Below are positions 18,141 through 26,313 of a stretch of 64,000 bases of DNA, in pieces. Each line of letters begins with the position of its first letter. Position 1 is the first letter of the stretch. Origin of the DNA: Bacteroidales bacterium (GTDB lineage: Bacteria; Bacteroidota; Bacteroidia; Bacteroidales; UBA932). A program made the position numbers and the translations under genes. The notes beneath the pieces are model-generated. The model made no database searches, was not told where the DNA came from, and saw only the letters and a list, made by a program, of their open reading frames with translations. The stretch is taken from contig JAFRXI010000008.1 of assembly GCA_017437755.1 (NCBI GenBank), positions 62,001 through 126,000 on the forward strand, written 5' to 3'.

Positions 18141-20150
18141 ATGAAGAATAGTGTATTAATAGGAATTGCCGGGATTCTTGCCCTCTCCCTTTTTGCCTGT
18201 ACTAAGGAGAATGATTATTCCTGTGACAGTAATGTGGTTACTGTTAAAATGATTCCTGTGACCTTGAAGGGGCAGACGGAAGAGACAAAGACAGAGTTCA
18301 ACAATCAGAGCATACTCTGGCATCAGGGAGACAAGGTTGCTGTTATAGCAAGGTATGGGGAAAGCGATGAAACAATGAAATGCGAGTTCACTGCAGGCAG
18401 TGATGGTGAAACTACATCTTTCAGCGGAGAGTTGCCGGAGGGAACAAGCTATATTGTTGCTGTATATCCATATGATGCGGTCAAATCATTTGACATGACT
18501 CCAGTAACAGATAACAATGATACCTATGTTAAAGTCAATGTGACTCTTCCTGCAGAACAGATCGCTACTGCAGGCAGTTATGATCCTGCAGCCAATATAA
18601 CAGTTGCAAAAGCAGAGATTTCTGGAAATGATCTTCCGGTCCTCAATTTTGCAATCCTGGGCGCACTTCTCAAAGTGACTGTCGTGGATGATGATGTTTG
18701 CCGGATTGTCATATCTTCCGATGCCAATATGAGCGGAGAAGTCGTTGTAAAGCAATACGCCTCAAAGAATTTTCCCAACGCTTCCAATGCCTCTTCCGAG
18801 CTGATGTCAAAAGAGATAGTATTGCATAATAACGGTGATATCATTGAAAGAGGAACATATTATATCGTAACTCGTTTTATTTCCAATAATGCATGCACTA
18901 ATTTCAAGGCGCTTCAGGTTCATACTGACCTTACGTGTAGCCAGAGGCAGGCTTCAAGCGGGTTTACGATAGCCAGGAAGGCCATTATCAACATGGGCTC
19001 CCTGTCGGGTCTGTCACGTTTTACAAACCTTTATTACAGCTATTGCGCAGGACTGGACATTCCTATCGGTAATAAGGTCTACAATAAAGGTAACAATGGA
19101 GAAGCCAGACTCGTTACTGGCGGCACATTAACCAATACCATCGTGCTAAAGAGCGTAAACGGGGAAGGAGTGTTGTTCCTCAACTCCGGAGGGACCTATC
19201 CAAACAACGGGAGTATCGGCATCAATACGGATGTCGTCATCTCGAGTACGGATCCCTCCGACCCTGCAGTACTCCAGCCAGGGACCGACTCCAATGGAGG
19301 TATTAACAAGTACTGGAATCTCCAGAAGGGATCCCTTGTCCTGAATGGAGTCATTCTTGATTGTACGAATCTTGGAGATGGTATTTACTTCTTCTCAAAC
19401 AGCAATGCTACTGAAGATTTCAACTTTCTTGGCTTATACAATTGCAAAAGCACAAACATCAGAAGATACCTTTATTCGACTAATGGTTCCCAGATGGACA
19501 AGGCAATAAAAGAGATTGTCATAGATCATTGTGTGCTGGGTGTTTCTGTTCAGAATTCCTCTGCCTTGATCAACCCCAGCAGCAGTTCTCATACTGCAGC
19601 ATACAAGTTTGAGAAGTTTACTTTCACGAACAATGTGCTTTATGACGCAACCGGGTCAAATGGTCCTTACGGTATAGTGCTGTTCAACTATTCACCTCCA
19701 ACTTCTGGCGATTATTATAATGCGTCAATCCATGGGAAGTTGGGGACACATGACTGGCCAATGGATGTTGTGGTTGAAAACAATATTCTCTACAACGCTG
19801 CTGTGGGGGGAGGATCGGTGAAAAATTACCGTGTAAACAGCGTGTCCGTCAAGAACAATCTCAATTTCGTAACATCATGGACTTCGGGGACTCCTCCCAA
19901 TTCTAACCTGAAGTTTTTCGACCAGCAGGATACTTCCAATCTTCCTGACTTTGATGCCGGTAATAATGCCGCATATGGTCCAATTGCTACAGACAAGTCC
20001 TGGACTGTTGCAAATGCTGTTTTCCTGGGTTCACTCAGCGGTTCGCAAAAAACTGTAACAGTTTTGAGTGAAGATCCTTTCCAAACGGCTGTCCCGGCAA
20101 CCGGCGTTTTTGTCCTGAAGCCGGAATATAGTAGTTACGGGCCACAGTAG
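18141..20150 (+). CDS. Lipoprotein with fimbrillin-like N-terminal and beta-helix-like C-terminal domain (A)
   Basis: A 669-residue lipoprotein (lipobox SLFAC). Residues about 25-290 resemble the fimbrillin/Mfa-like fold (ILWHQGDKVAVI, later a PYDAV motif), and the C-terminal half (about 300-669) shows short repeated segments such as VVVENNILYN and VSVKNNLNF typical of right-handed beta-helices, ending VFVLKPEYSSYGPQ. The gene at 20430 is a paralog with the same layout and the same SSYGP ending. No lyase catalytic pair is obvious, so binding or a structural role is more likely than catalysis. Base composition is clearly more AT-rich than the alginate operon upstream, suggesting a different history. 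Confidence 0.7.
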   Translation: MKNSVLIGIAGILALSLFACTKENDYSCDSNVVTVKMIPVTLKGQTEETKTEFNNQSILWHQGDKVAVIARYGESDETMKCEFTAGSDGETTSFSGELPEGTSYIVAVYPYDAVKSFDMTPVTDNNDTYVKVNVTLPAEQIATAGSYDPAANITVAKAEISGNDLPVLNFAILGALLKVTVVDDDVCRIVISSDANMSGEVVVKQYASKNFPNASNASSELMSKEIVLHNNGDIIERGTYYIVTRFISNNACTNFKALQVHTDLTCSQRQASSGFTIARKAIINMGSLSGLSRFTNLYYSYCAGLDIPIGNKVYNKGNNGEARLVTGGTLTNTIVLKSVNGEGVLFLNSGGTYPNNGSIGINTDVVISSTDPSDPAVLQPGTDSNGGINKYWNLQKGSLVLNGVILDCTNLGDGIYFFSNSNATEDFNFLGLYNCKSTNIRRYLYSTNGSQMDKAIKEIVIDHCVLGVSVQNSSALINPSSSSHTAAYKFEKFTFTNNVLYDATGSNGPYGIVLFNYSPPTSGDYYNASIHGKLGTHDWPMDVVVENNILYNAAVGGGSVKNYRVNSVSVKNNLNFVTSWTSGTPPNSNLKFFDQQDTSNLPDFDAGNNAAYGPIATDKSWTVANAVFLGSLSGSQKTVTVLSEDPFQTAVPATGVFVLKPEYSSYGPQ

Positions 20151-20200
20151 TCAATAATTTAAGTCCTGTTCTCATAGGCATTTGAGCCTATCGCTATGTG

Positions 20201-20230
20201 AGCGGGCCGGAAACAACCGGTCCGCTTTTT
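20201..20230 (+). terminator. Rho-independent terminator after lipoprotein A
   Basis: GCGGGCCGG (20202-20210) pairs with CCGGTCCGC (20217-20225) across a 6-base loop and is followed by five T residues. A smaller hairpin, ATAGGC/GCCTAT, lies just before it at 20175-20192. Confidence 0.8.
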
Positions 20231-20248
20231 ATTTTCAGAGATTTAAAC

Positions 20249-20256
20249 TATTTTTG
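20249..20256 (+). promoter_or_regulatory. -7 promoter box in front of peptide 2
   Basis: TATTTTTG matches the Bacteroidetes -7 consensus TAnnTTTG; the -33 position (about 20226-20229) reads TTTT rather than TTTG. Transcription would start near 20263, giving a leader of about 15 bases before the ATG at 20278. Confidence 0.5.
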
Positions 20257-20277
20257 CAGTTTGAAACTAATAGCATC

Positions 20278-20418
20278 ATGAAAAGAGAATACATCATTCC
20301 TGCCCTCCGCACCTTCCAAACCCGCCTGGAAGATGTGATTATGGGCAACAGTAATTTCCCGGGCTCTTCCAACGAGAAGGCCGATGATGGCGGTGAGTTT
20401 GACTGGGGTGATCAGTAG
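20278..20418 (+). CDS. Short peptide of a lipoprotein-linked family (peptide 2)
   Basis: A 46-residue peptide starting MKREYIIPAL and ending FDWGDQ, with NEK and a run of acidic residues before the tail. It lacks a signal sequence. It matches peptide 1 (17978) in length, N-terminal M-K-x-E/D-Y pattern, NEK and W-G-D tail, and like it directly precedes a fimbrillin-like lipoprotein gene (11 bases to 20430). It has its own promoter-like box upstream. No family name is known to me. Confidence 0.65.
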   Translation: MKREYIIPALRTFQTRLEDVIMGNSNFPGSSNEKADDGGEFDWGDQ

Positions 20419-20422
20419 GAGG
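20417..20422 (+). promoter_or_regulatory. Shine-Dalgarno overlapping the stop of peptide 2
   Basis: AGGAGG starts within the TAG stop codon of peptide 2 and ends 7 bases before the ATG at 20430. Ribosomes finishing the peptide would reach the lipoprotein start directly, so translation is probably coupled. Confidence 0.6.
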
Positions 20423-20429
20423 CACGGAC

Positions 20430-22346
20430 ATGAAAAAGTTTTTATTCTTTGCTGCCATTGCAGCCCTTGCAGTGATTTCCTGCAATCCCGATACAGGCGA
20501 TGAGTCGACAAAAGTCAAGAAGACCCATACCATCAAAGGGACTCCCGATGACCCTCCTGTACGCACGGCCCTTGCAGAAGATGGCCTGACCATCAATTGG
20601 GAAGGGACGGAGTCTATCGGTGTATTTGACGGAATCGATACCGCTCCCAATAAGTTCGATGCAGAATCTGCCGGTGCCACCACCGATTTCAGCGGCGAGA
20701 TTTCCGACGGTGCTACCAACCTCCTTGTATTCTACCCTTATCAGTCCACGGCAACGTGTGACATGAGTGCAAGCACCATAACTTTGAACATTCCTGCGGT
20801 GCAGAATGCCGTGAAGGGTGGGTTCGATCCTGCAGCGGCCGTGTCTGCTGCAACGGCTACCACGACCGACGAGGCTGTTTATTTCAGGAATTTCTTCGCA
20901 CTGGTCAAGGTTGAGGTTGACATTGACAACGTTACGTCATTGAGAATAGAGAATACCAGCCGCTCCTTTGCCGGAGACGCCATCCTTGCTGTTGCGAGCC
21001 GGGGAATTTCCAACGGTGCCAATACTTCCAAGACCGTTACCCTGAAGAAGTCTGACGATTCCGCCCTTGAACAGGGAGTTTATTATTTCGTTATCCGCAG
21101 TTGCACCGCTGAGAACCCGTACAAGGGCTTTGCACTCTCAGTTGCAACTTCAACCGGGGCAACAGGGGTCAGGACTGCCGTAAATGACTTTGTTATTGCA
21201 CGTAACCAAGTGAAGTCCATCGGCAAGCTCAGTTCCATTACGCTTAAGGAGCCCGCAGCAGGAAGCCGTTATGCCCAGTACATGGCCGGAAACGACCTTG
21301 TGATCGGCGGTACCACTTACAACAAGGCTACCCATGGTGAAGCTGTATTGCTCGAGCCCAAGAATCTCGGTGGAGACAATCTCAACGGGGCCGGAAATGT
21401 AGTGTTCCTGTCGCCGGGTACCTATACTACCGGAGGCGAGGCTAAGTTTACGCATGAGATAGTTGTGGTTGGAGATATTCCCAATGATGACCCGGTCATA
21501 ACGACCAGTGCAAAGGTGTGGAACCTGGGCGGCAGCCCGGATAGTCAGGCCTCCCTGATTTGCTCGCATCTGACCTTTGACCTATCCGGTGTTACCGGAA
21601 GCCAGTTCCTGACGAACAAGACGTCAACCGCTGATGCCAAAAAACTCGTCCTCGAGGACTGTGTGGTCAAGAATTGTCCGAGGTACCTGTTCCAGACCAA
21701 CAGTGCCAATATGGCTTATGGCATCAATGAGATTCTCATCAACCGGTGCGTTCTCCAGACCAATAATACCAATGCTCCGGCACTGTTCAATCTCACCAAG
21801 AACATGACAAATCCTGCGGCGTACAAGAAGTTTACCGTAACCAATACCGTGGCGTATCATACCAATCCCACCACGGATGCAGGCCCGCTGGTAGGATGGT
21901 TCATGTTCAATTTCCTTCCCGACCAGAGCGAAGCACTTGATGCCGCTGATTGGCCGATGGAGATGAATCTATCCAACAACATTTTCTATAACATCGCATC
22001 CAATTCATCCAACGCAAGGAATTACGCCGTTAAGACCCTTACCTTGAAAAACAACCTGGTGGTGTGTCCTGGCTATGTTCCTGCTAACGGCCAGAAGCTT
22101 TATACCCAGAGGATCAAGACGAATCTGGCGTCGATATTCACTCCTGACTATGCCAACAATGCGGTGTATGCCAGCCAAGACTCCGACCCCGGCAACTGGA
22201 TAATCGCAGATGATGCCTTTACCAAGGACTTCAGTTTTGAGAAGAAACTCACCTTCCTGACCGAAAATCCGCTTGAGACGGCGGATCTGACTAACGGCAT
22301 CTTCAAGGTCAAGTCAGCCTACTCTTCTTACGGCCCGCAGCTGTAG
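20430..22346 (+). CDS. Lipoprotein with fimbrillin-like N-terminal and beta-helix-like C-terminal domain (B)
   Basis: A 638-residue lipoprotein (lipobox LAVISC), paralog of the protein at 18141. The N-terminal third has the fimbrillin-like pattern (LTINWEGTESIGVFDGI, FYPYQS); the C-terminal half is beta-helix-like (LVLEDCVVKNC, LNLSNNIFYN-type strands) and ends FKVKSAYSSYGPQ. Its GC content is closer to the surrounding genes than that of paralog A. It follows peptide 2 and ends in front of a strong bidirectional terminator. A surface-exposed, possibly glycan-binding role is inferred from location within the uronate region; no catalytic residues are evident. Confidence 0.7.
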   Translation: MKKFLFFAAIAALAVISCNPDTGDESTKVKKTHTIKGTPDDPPVRTALAEDGLTINWEGTESIGVFDGIDTAPNKFDAESAGATTDFSGEISDGATNLLVFYPYQSTATCDMSASTITLNIPAVQNAVKGGFDPAAAVSAATATTTDEAVYFRNFFALVKVEVDIDNVTSLRIENTSRSFAGDAILAVASRGISNGANTSKTVTLKKSDDSALEQGVYYFVIRSCTAENPYKGFALSVATSTGATGVRTAVNDFVIARNQVKSIGKLSSITLKEPAAGSRYAQYMAGNDLVIGGTTYNKATHGEAVLLEPKNLGGDNLNGAGNVVFLSPGTYTTGGEAKFTHEIVVVGDIPNDDPVITTSAKVWNLGGSPDSQASLICSHLTFDLSGVTGSQFLTNKTSTADAKKLVLEDCVVKNCPRYLFQTNSANMAYGINEILINRCVLQTNNTNAPALFNLTKNMTNPAAYKKFTVTNTVAYHTNPTTDAGPLVGWFMFNFLPDQSEALDAADWPMEMNLSNNIFYNIASNSSNARNYAVKTLTLKNNLVVCPGYVPANGQKLYTQRIKTNLASIFTPDYANNAVYASQDSDPGNWIIADDAFTKDFSFEKKLTFLTENPLETADLTNGIFKVKSAYSSYGPQL

Positions 22347-22376
22347 GAATGCGGTAAGGCAGACTGTCCGTCTATT

Positions 22377-22417
22377 GAAAAAGAAGGCTTGTGAATCAGT
22401 CACAAGCCTTCTTTTTC
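22377..22417. terminator. Bidirectional terminator
   Basis: A perfect 18-bp stem, GAAAAAGAAGGCTTGTGA (22377-22394) with its complement at 22400-22417, and a 5-base loop. The A- and T-rich ends serve both the plus-strand lipoprotein gene and the convergent minus-strand YARHG gene, whose stop codon it overlaps. Confidence 0.85.
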
Positions 22418-23390
22418 AGTTCTCCTCTGACTTGATGAGTTCGATGTTCAGTCGTTCAATCAGAGTGAGTTCCCCGGAGATGCCGTCGTTGGAACTCCGT
22501 GGCTTGTACCATCCTTCTTTACCAAAGTACTGTTGCAGGTCTTGGGATGAGAACCTGTAGCCGTGGCGGGCCAGGATGTAGTTTCGCATCACACGGAGAG
22601 CCTCTTTGTCCATCCTGCGGAACTGCTTGTCGTTGAGGAGGGTGGTAAGCGCATAATCAAAGCGGCATTGCCCGCTGCCGCTATCCGACTTGGTGAGGTA
22701 ATATGCCATGCCCGTCCGCTTCCACTCGAAAAAGTAGCTGTCAGGGGTTTCCTCGACATAGTACAGGACCAGGCCGTCCAGACTCGGGACAACCTCCCAT
22801 GTTCCCATTAACGGGGTGCCGCCCATTTCGGAAACGCGTATGAATCCTGTGATTATCCCGTTGAAAGTCACCACTTCAAGTTTGGTTATCACCCCGTCGA
22901 CGGTCATTCCATAGCGGCCGTCCTGGCCGGGCTGGTCGCTGATTCCGATCCGGGTCTCTCCTTCGACTTCGTTGAAAAAATAGTCACCGGCGATCTGGCT
23001 GATCCAGCGCTTGCGGTTCAGCACTTCGGCATCCGATTCCGCAGCCTCATTGGACATCACCGCCTTGAGACGGCCGTCATCGCCGTAGAAGCAGAGCGCG
23101 TCGAGCATGCTGTCCTGCTCATGGCGGACAGTGCAGCCATCGAAAAAGTTCATGCCGCCGTTCGGGCCGTCGGTCACGTTGTAGGTGCCGTATTTTCCGG
23201 GCACCGGCAGCAGTAGGAATTCCTGTTCCTCGCCCTCGGCCGAGGCGGTCATAAGCACGCTGCCGGACTCCAGGGTTGTCGCCGAATAAACATCGACGCC
23301 GTTGTACCAGCTGCATATTTCTGAAATCTGCGCATGCGCGCTCAATGACGCGCACAGGCAAAGGACGATCGGGGATATGAACGATTTCAT
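22416..23390 (-). CDS. Secreted YARHG-domain protein
   Basis: A 324-residue protein with a signal peptide (cleavage near SAHAQ). The C-terminal part, about residues 255-310, carries the YARHG signature: MRNYILARHGYRF, later QYFGKEGWY. YARHG domains are extracellular modules of unknown function, often at the C-terminus of lipoproteins and peptidases. The preceding 220 residues are beta-rich and unassigned. It lies 26 bases downstream of the esterase gene on the same strand and is probably co-transcribed with it. Confidence 0.75.
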   Translation of the reverse strand: MKSFISPIVLCLCASLSAHAQISEICSWYNGVDVYSATTLESGSVLMTASAEGEEQEFLLLPVPGKYGTYNVTDGPNGGMNFFDGCTVRHEQDSMLDALCFYGDDGRLKAVMSNEAAESDAEVLNRKRWISQIAGDYFFNEVEGETRIGISDQPGQDGRYGMTVDGVITKLEVVTFNGIITGFIRVSEMGGTPLMGTWEVVPSLDGLVLYYVEETPDSYFFEWKRTGMAYYLTKSDSGSGQCRFDYALTTLLNDKQFRRMDKEALRVMRNYILARHGYRFSSQDLQQYFGKEGWYKPRSSNDGISGELTLIERLNIELIKSEEN

Positions 23391-23416
23391 GCTTTATTTA
23401 GACTAAATTGGATATT

Positions 23417-24403
23417 TCACAGGTTTTCCGCGATGAAGGCTGCGGTCTTGAAGAAGATTTCCTCCATCTTGTCGGAGCCCTTTGAGTTGAGGCCGTGGTC
23501 ATAGTACTGGTATACAAGTAGTTCCACGTTTGCCTTGTGCCGCTTCAGGGCGGCGGCGAATTCCTCGCTCTGGGTGTACTCCACCGTGATGTCGCCGGTA
23601 CCGCAGTAGAGCTGGGCCGCGATGGGTTTCTTCTTGGGAATGAGGGCTACGGGCGAAGCCTCGGCCAGGTATTTCTCGTCCAGGCCGCCAAAATAGGCGA
23701 TCCGCTCGGGATCCTTGGTCCGGGTGGTGATTGCTGCAGTGGTCAGGTCGTAGACCCCGGAATAACCTACAAGTACTTTTGTATCAGGACATTTCATGGC
23801 TGCCACGGCGGCAAGGTGCGCACCGGCGGAACTACCCAGGAACCCTATCCTGGAGGGATCGATGTTGTACTCCGCGGCATGGGCCTTCAGGAATTTGACA
23901 GCGTCCATCACGTCGGCGATGGAAACCTGAACGTCGGCGCCGGGCTGGGGAGCCAGGGTATACTGGATCCTGACACCGGTGATGCCGTTCTGCTGGGCGA
24001 GATACTTTGAAAGGGACCTTGCCGAATCATATGACCCGCGTGCCCATCCGCCTCCATGGATGAAAATCATCACCGGCGAGGGCTTTTCGGTTACGGCCTT
24101 GTCGATGGCCATCTTGAGCTCGTACCCGTCGTGCGTCTTGTAGACGACGTCTTCGGTTTGGGTCTGCTTGTAGAGTTTGCTGTCGAGTTTGTCCTTCACG
24201 TAAGTATACGGTTCCAGAAGTCCGGGGACCTCCGCAAGGTTCAGGATTTTTGCATAGCGTTTCTCCTTCTGGAGGGAATAGGTCCCGTCGGAATTGCGGT
24301 CCAGCTTCATGCCGTAACGGTTTGTGGGCACCGGCTCCTGGCCAAAGGCGAGGACGGGGAGAAGCATTGCAAGTGAAAGGATAATTGAGATGGCGTTTTT
24401 CAT
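23417..24403 (-). CDS. Secreted alpha/beta-hydrolase (carbohydrate esterase-like)
   Basis: A 328-residue exported enzyme; the ATG codon starting at 24403 gives a clean signal peptide ending AFGQ, while a TTG start at 24424 would add seven residues. The oxyanion motif HGGGW, the nucleophile elbow GSSAG, an aspartate near GDITVE and a histidine in YDHGLNS form the catalytic set of the BD-FAE/acetyl-esterase group. Such enzymes remove acetyl or feruloyl groups from polysaccharides. It diverges from the lyase gene at 24485 across an 81-base region holding the GntR-type operator. Substrate unknown; acetylated uronans are a reasonable guess. Confidence 0.8.
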   Translation of the reverse strand: MKNAISIILSLAMLLPVLAFGQEPVPTNRYGMKLDRNSDGTYSLQKEKRYAKILNLAEVPGLLEPYTYVKDKLDSKLYKQTQTEDVVYKTHDGYELKMAIDKAVTEKPSPVMIFIHGGGWARGSYDSARSLSKYLAQQNGITGVRIQYTLAPQPGADVQVSIADVMDAVKFLKAHAAEYNIDPSRIGFLGSSAGAHLAAVAAMKCPDTKVLVGYSGVYDLTTAAITTRTKDPERIAYFGGLDEKYLAEASPVALIPKKKPIAAQLYCGTGDITVEYTQSEEFAAALKRHKANVELLVYQYYDHGLNSKGSDKMEEIFFKTAAFIAENL

Positions 24404-24408
24404 GGGGG

Positions 24409-24439
24409 CTTGTTTTTTCGTCAATACTTGTTATCTTTG
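24409..24439 (+). promoter_or_regulatory. Promoter of the lyase-kduI operon
   Basis: TATCTTTG at 24432-24439 is a full -7 box; the -33 position 19 bases upstream reads CTTG. The start of transcription is expected near 24446, within the operator palindrome. Confidence 0.65.
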
Positions 24440-24444
24440 CAGTA

Positions 24445-24458
24445 ATTGGTTAACCAAT
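24445..24458. promoter_or_regulatory. Perfect palindromic operator of the FadR-type regulator
   Basis: ATTGGTTAACCAAT is a perfect 14-bp palindrome and fits the FadR-family pattern TnGTnnnACnA. It covers the predicted transcription start of the lyase gene. Near-copies occur at 1600-1613 and 27063-27078. The regulator gene lies at the far end of this operon. Confidence 0.75.
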
Positions 24459-24484
24459 ATGCAAATATAAAAAGATTTGGCAAT

Positions 24485-25453
24485 ATGAAATTATCCCGCA
24501 TCATTTTTTTGATACCGCTGATGATGGCGGCATGCGGCTCCGGTTTCGAGATTCCCGATCCGATCCCCGGCGGCAAACCCGGAGGGAGCACCCCGGGCGA
24601 TGAGGATCCCGTGGAAACGCCGGCTACGCCTGAAAATCCGCCGGAGAATCCCCCGGAAATGAAGCTCGGGATGCTTTATGCCGACGGAAATGACGCCGGC
24701 ACTTACGACCTTATCCTCCGCTGCGGCTACAACAAGGAGCAGCCTGACTCATCGGGTGCTCACTCATCTGAGCATTTCAGGCATATCCGTCAGAGATATG
24801 ACAATATCCTTCGCAAATATGTCTTTGATTTCTATCTCCACATCCAGAACGATGACGACAGGGGACTGAAGAACATCACCGACCGCCAGCGGAACGAGAT
24901 AAAGACCGATGCCAAGTCGCCCGCATGCATGGTGGCCCAGAATGGCGAAACACTGCGGATGAGCTGGAAATTCATGCTGCCTGCCGGCATGAAGACCACC
25001 AACAAGTTCTCCCACATCCATCAGCTGAAGGGAATCGACAATTCCGCCGGTAACGCCGATGTGGGCAATCCGCTCATTACCTTCACGTGCCGTTCCCTCT
25101 CAAGCGGAGGTCAGCAGTTCCAGATAATCCATACGGCCCCTACTTACCAGGGCAGTACCAACACCACCTTCGTCAAGGTGGACCTGAAGGAGTTCCTCGG
25201 GCAGTGGGTTACGGTTACGGAAACCGTAAAGTTCTCTGAGCAAGGTTCTTATACCGTATCCATAGTCAGAATGTCCGACGGCAAGGAATTGGTGTCGGTC
25301 AAGAACAAGGAGCTTTACCTCTGGCGCGACGGAACAACCGGGCTGCGTCCGAAATGGGGTCTTTACCGGTATTTCGGTGAAGGCCGCTCCATGGCTTCGC
25401 AACTCAGGGACGAAATCCTTTCTTTTGCCGACTTCAACATAGAGAAATTATGA
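24485..25453 (+). CDS. Beta-jelly-roll polysaccharide lyase-like lipoprotein
   Basis: A 322-residue lipoprotein (lipobox MMAAC) with a Pro/Gly-rich linker (about 25-65) and a beta-jelly-roll domain. Three motifs match the layout of jelly-roll lyases (PL7, PL13, PL20 type): [13 protein letters not shown] and KWGLYR. Their Arg/Glu, His and Tyr residues would line the cleft. ATG at 24485 follows promoter and operator and gives the signal peptide; ATG at 24446 lies inside the operator. Its stop overlaps kduI by 4 bases, so its product should feed KduI. Alginate or glucuronan are both possible substrates; I cannot name the family with certainty. Confidence 0.7.
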   Translation: MKLSRIIFLIPLMMAACGSGFEIPDPIPGGKPGGSTPGDEDPVETPATPENPPENPPEMKLGMLYADGNDAGTYDLILRCGYNKEQPDSSGAHSSEHFRHIRQRYDNILRKYVFDFYLHIQNDDDRGLKNITDRQRNEIKTDAKSPACMVAQNGETLRMSWKFMLPAGMKTTNKFSHIHQLKGIDNSAGNADVGNPLITFTCRSLSSGGQQFQIIHTAPTYQGSTNTTFVKVDLKEFLGQWVTVTETVKFSEQGSYTVSIVRMSDGKELVSVKNKELYLWRDGTTGLRPKWGLYRYFGEGRSMASQLRDEILSFADFNIEKL

Positions 25454-26313
25454 CAAAATACACCATCCAGACCGCCTGCAACCCGTTTGATGTCAAGCAT
25501 TACGACACCGCCAGGCTCAGGGAGAGTTTCCTTATGGAGAAGGTCTTCTCCGCCGACGACGTACTCCTTACCTATTCAATGTATGACCGCTTCATCTTCG
25601 GCGGGGTAATGCCGGTTAAAACTGTGGTTCCCCTGGAGACGATAGACCCCATAAAGGCACCGTTCTTCCTCTGCCGGAGGGAACTCGGCGTGATCAACGT
25701 GGGCGGAGACGGTATCGTTACGGTCGACGGCAAGGAGTATCTGCTGAAATTCAGGGATGCCCTGTATGTGGGGAGGGGAAAGCAGGCCGTCACTTTCGGC
25801 AGCATGGACCCCGGGATGCCCGCGAAGTTCTATATCAACAGCGCCTGCGCCCACAAGGAATACAAGACCCAGTTGATAACGATCGACGGCCGCGAGGGTT
25901 CGCTCAAGGCCAATTCGTTCCCGGCCGGAAAGCTGGAAGAAAGCAACGACAGGGTTATCAACCAGCTGATAGTCAACAACGTCCTTGAGGAAGGCCCCTG
26001 CCAGCTCCAGATGGGACTGACCGAGCTGAAGCCGGGCAGCGTATGGAATACCATGCCGGCCCATACCCATTCACGGAGGGTGGAAGCCTATTTCTACTTC
26101 AATGTCCCGGAAGGGAACCGGGTCTGCCACCTGATGGGTGAACCTCAGGAGGAAAGGCTCGTGTGGATGGCTCCCGAGCAGGCGATCATGTCGCCGGAGT
26201 GGTCCATCCATGCTGCTGCGGGCACTTCAAACTACATGTTCATATGGGGCATGGCCGGGGAAAACCTCGACTATGGCGACATGGACAAGATCCCGTATTC
26301 AGAAATGAGGTAG
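25450..26313 (+). CDS. kduI: 5-keto 4-deoxyuronate isomerase KduI
   Basis: A 287-residue cytoplasmic isomerase that converts 4-deoxy-L-threo-5-hexosulose uronate to 3-deoxy-D-glycero-2,5-hexodiulosonate. The zinc ligands His205, His207, Glu212 ([13 protein letters not shown]) and His254 (SIHAAAG) keep the spacing of E. coli KduI, shifted by nine positions. It is translationally coupled to the lyase gene and ends back-to-back with the GntR gene. With the dehydrogenase at 17161 it would complete a KduI-KduD route to KDG. Confidence 0.93.
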   Translation: MTKYTIQTACNPFDVKHYDTARLRESFLMEKVFSADDVLLTYSMYDRFIFGGVMPVKTVVPLETIDPIKAPFFLCRRELGVINVGGDGIVTVDGKEYLLKFRDALYVGRGKQAVTFGSMDPGMPAKFYINSACAHKEYKTQLITIDGREGSLKANSFPAGKLEESNDRVINQLIVNNVLEEGPCQLQMGLTELKPGSVWNTMPAHTHSRRVEAYFYFNVPEGNRVCHLMGEPQEERLVWMAPEQAIMSPEWSIHAAAGTSNYMFIWGMAGENLDYGDMDKIPYSEMR

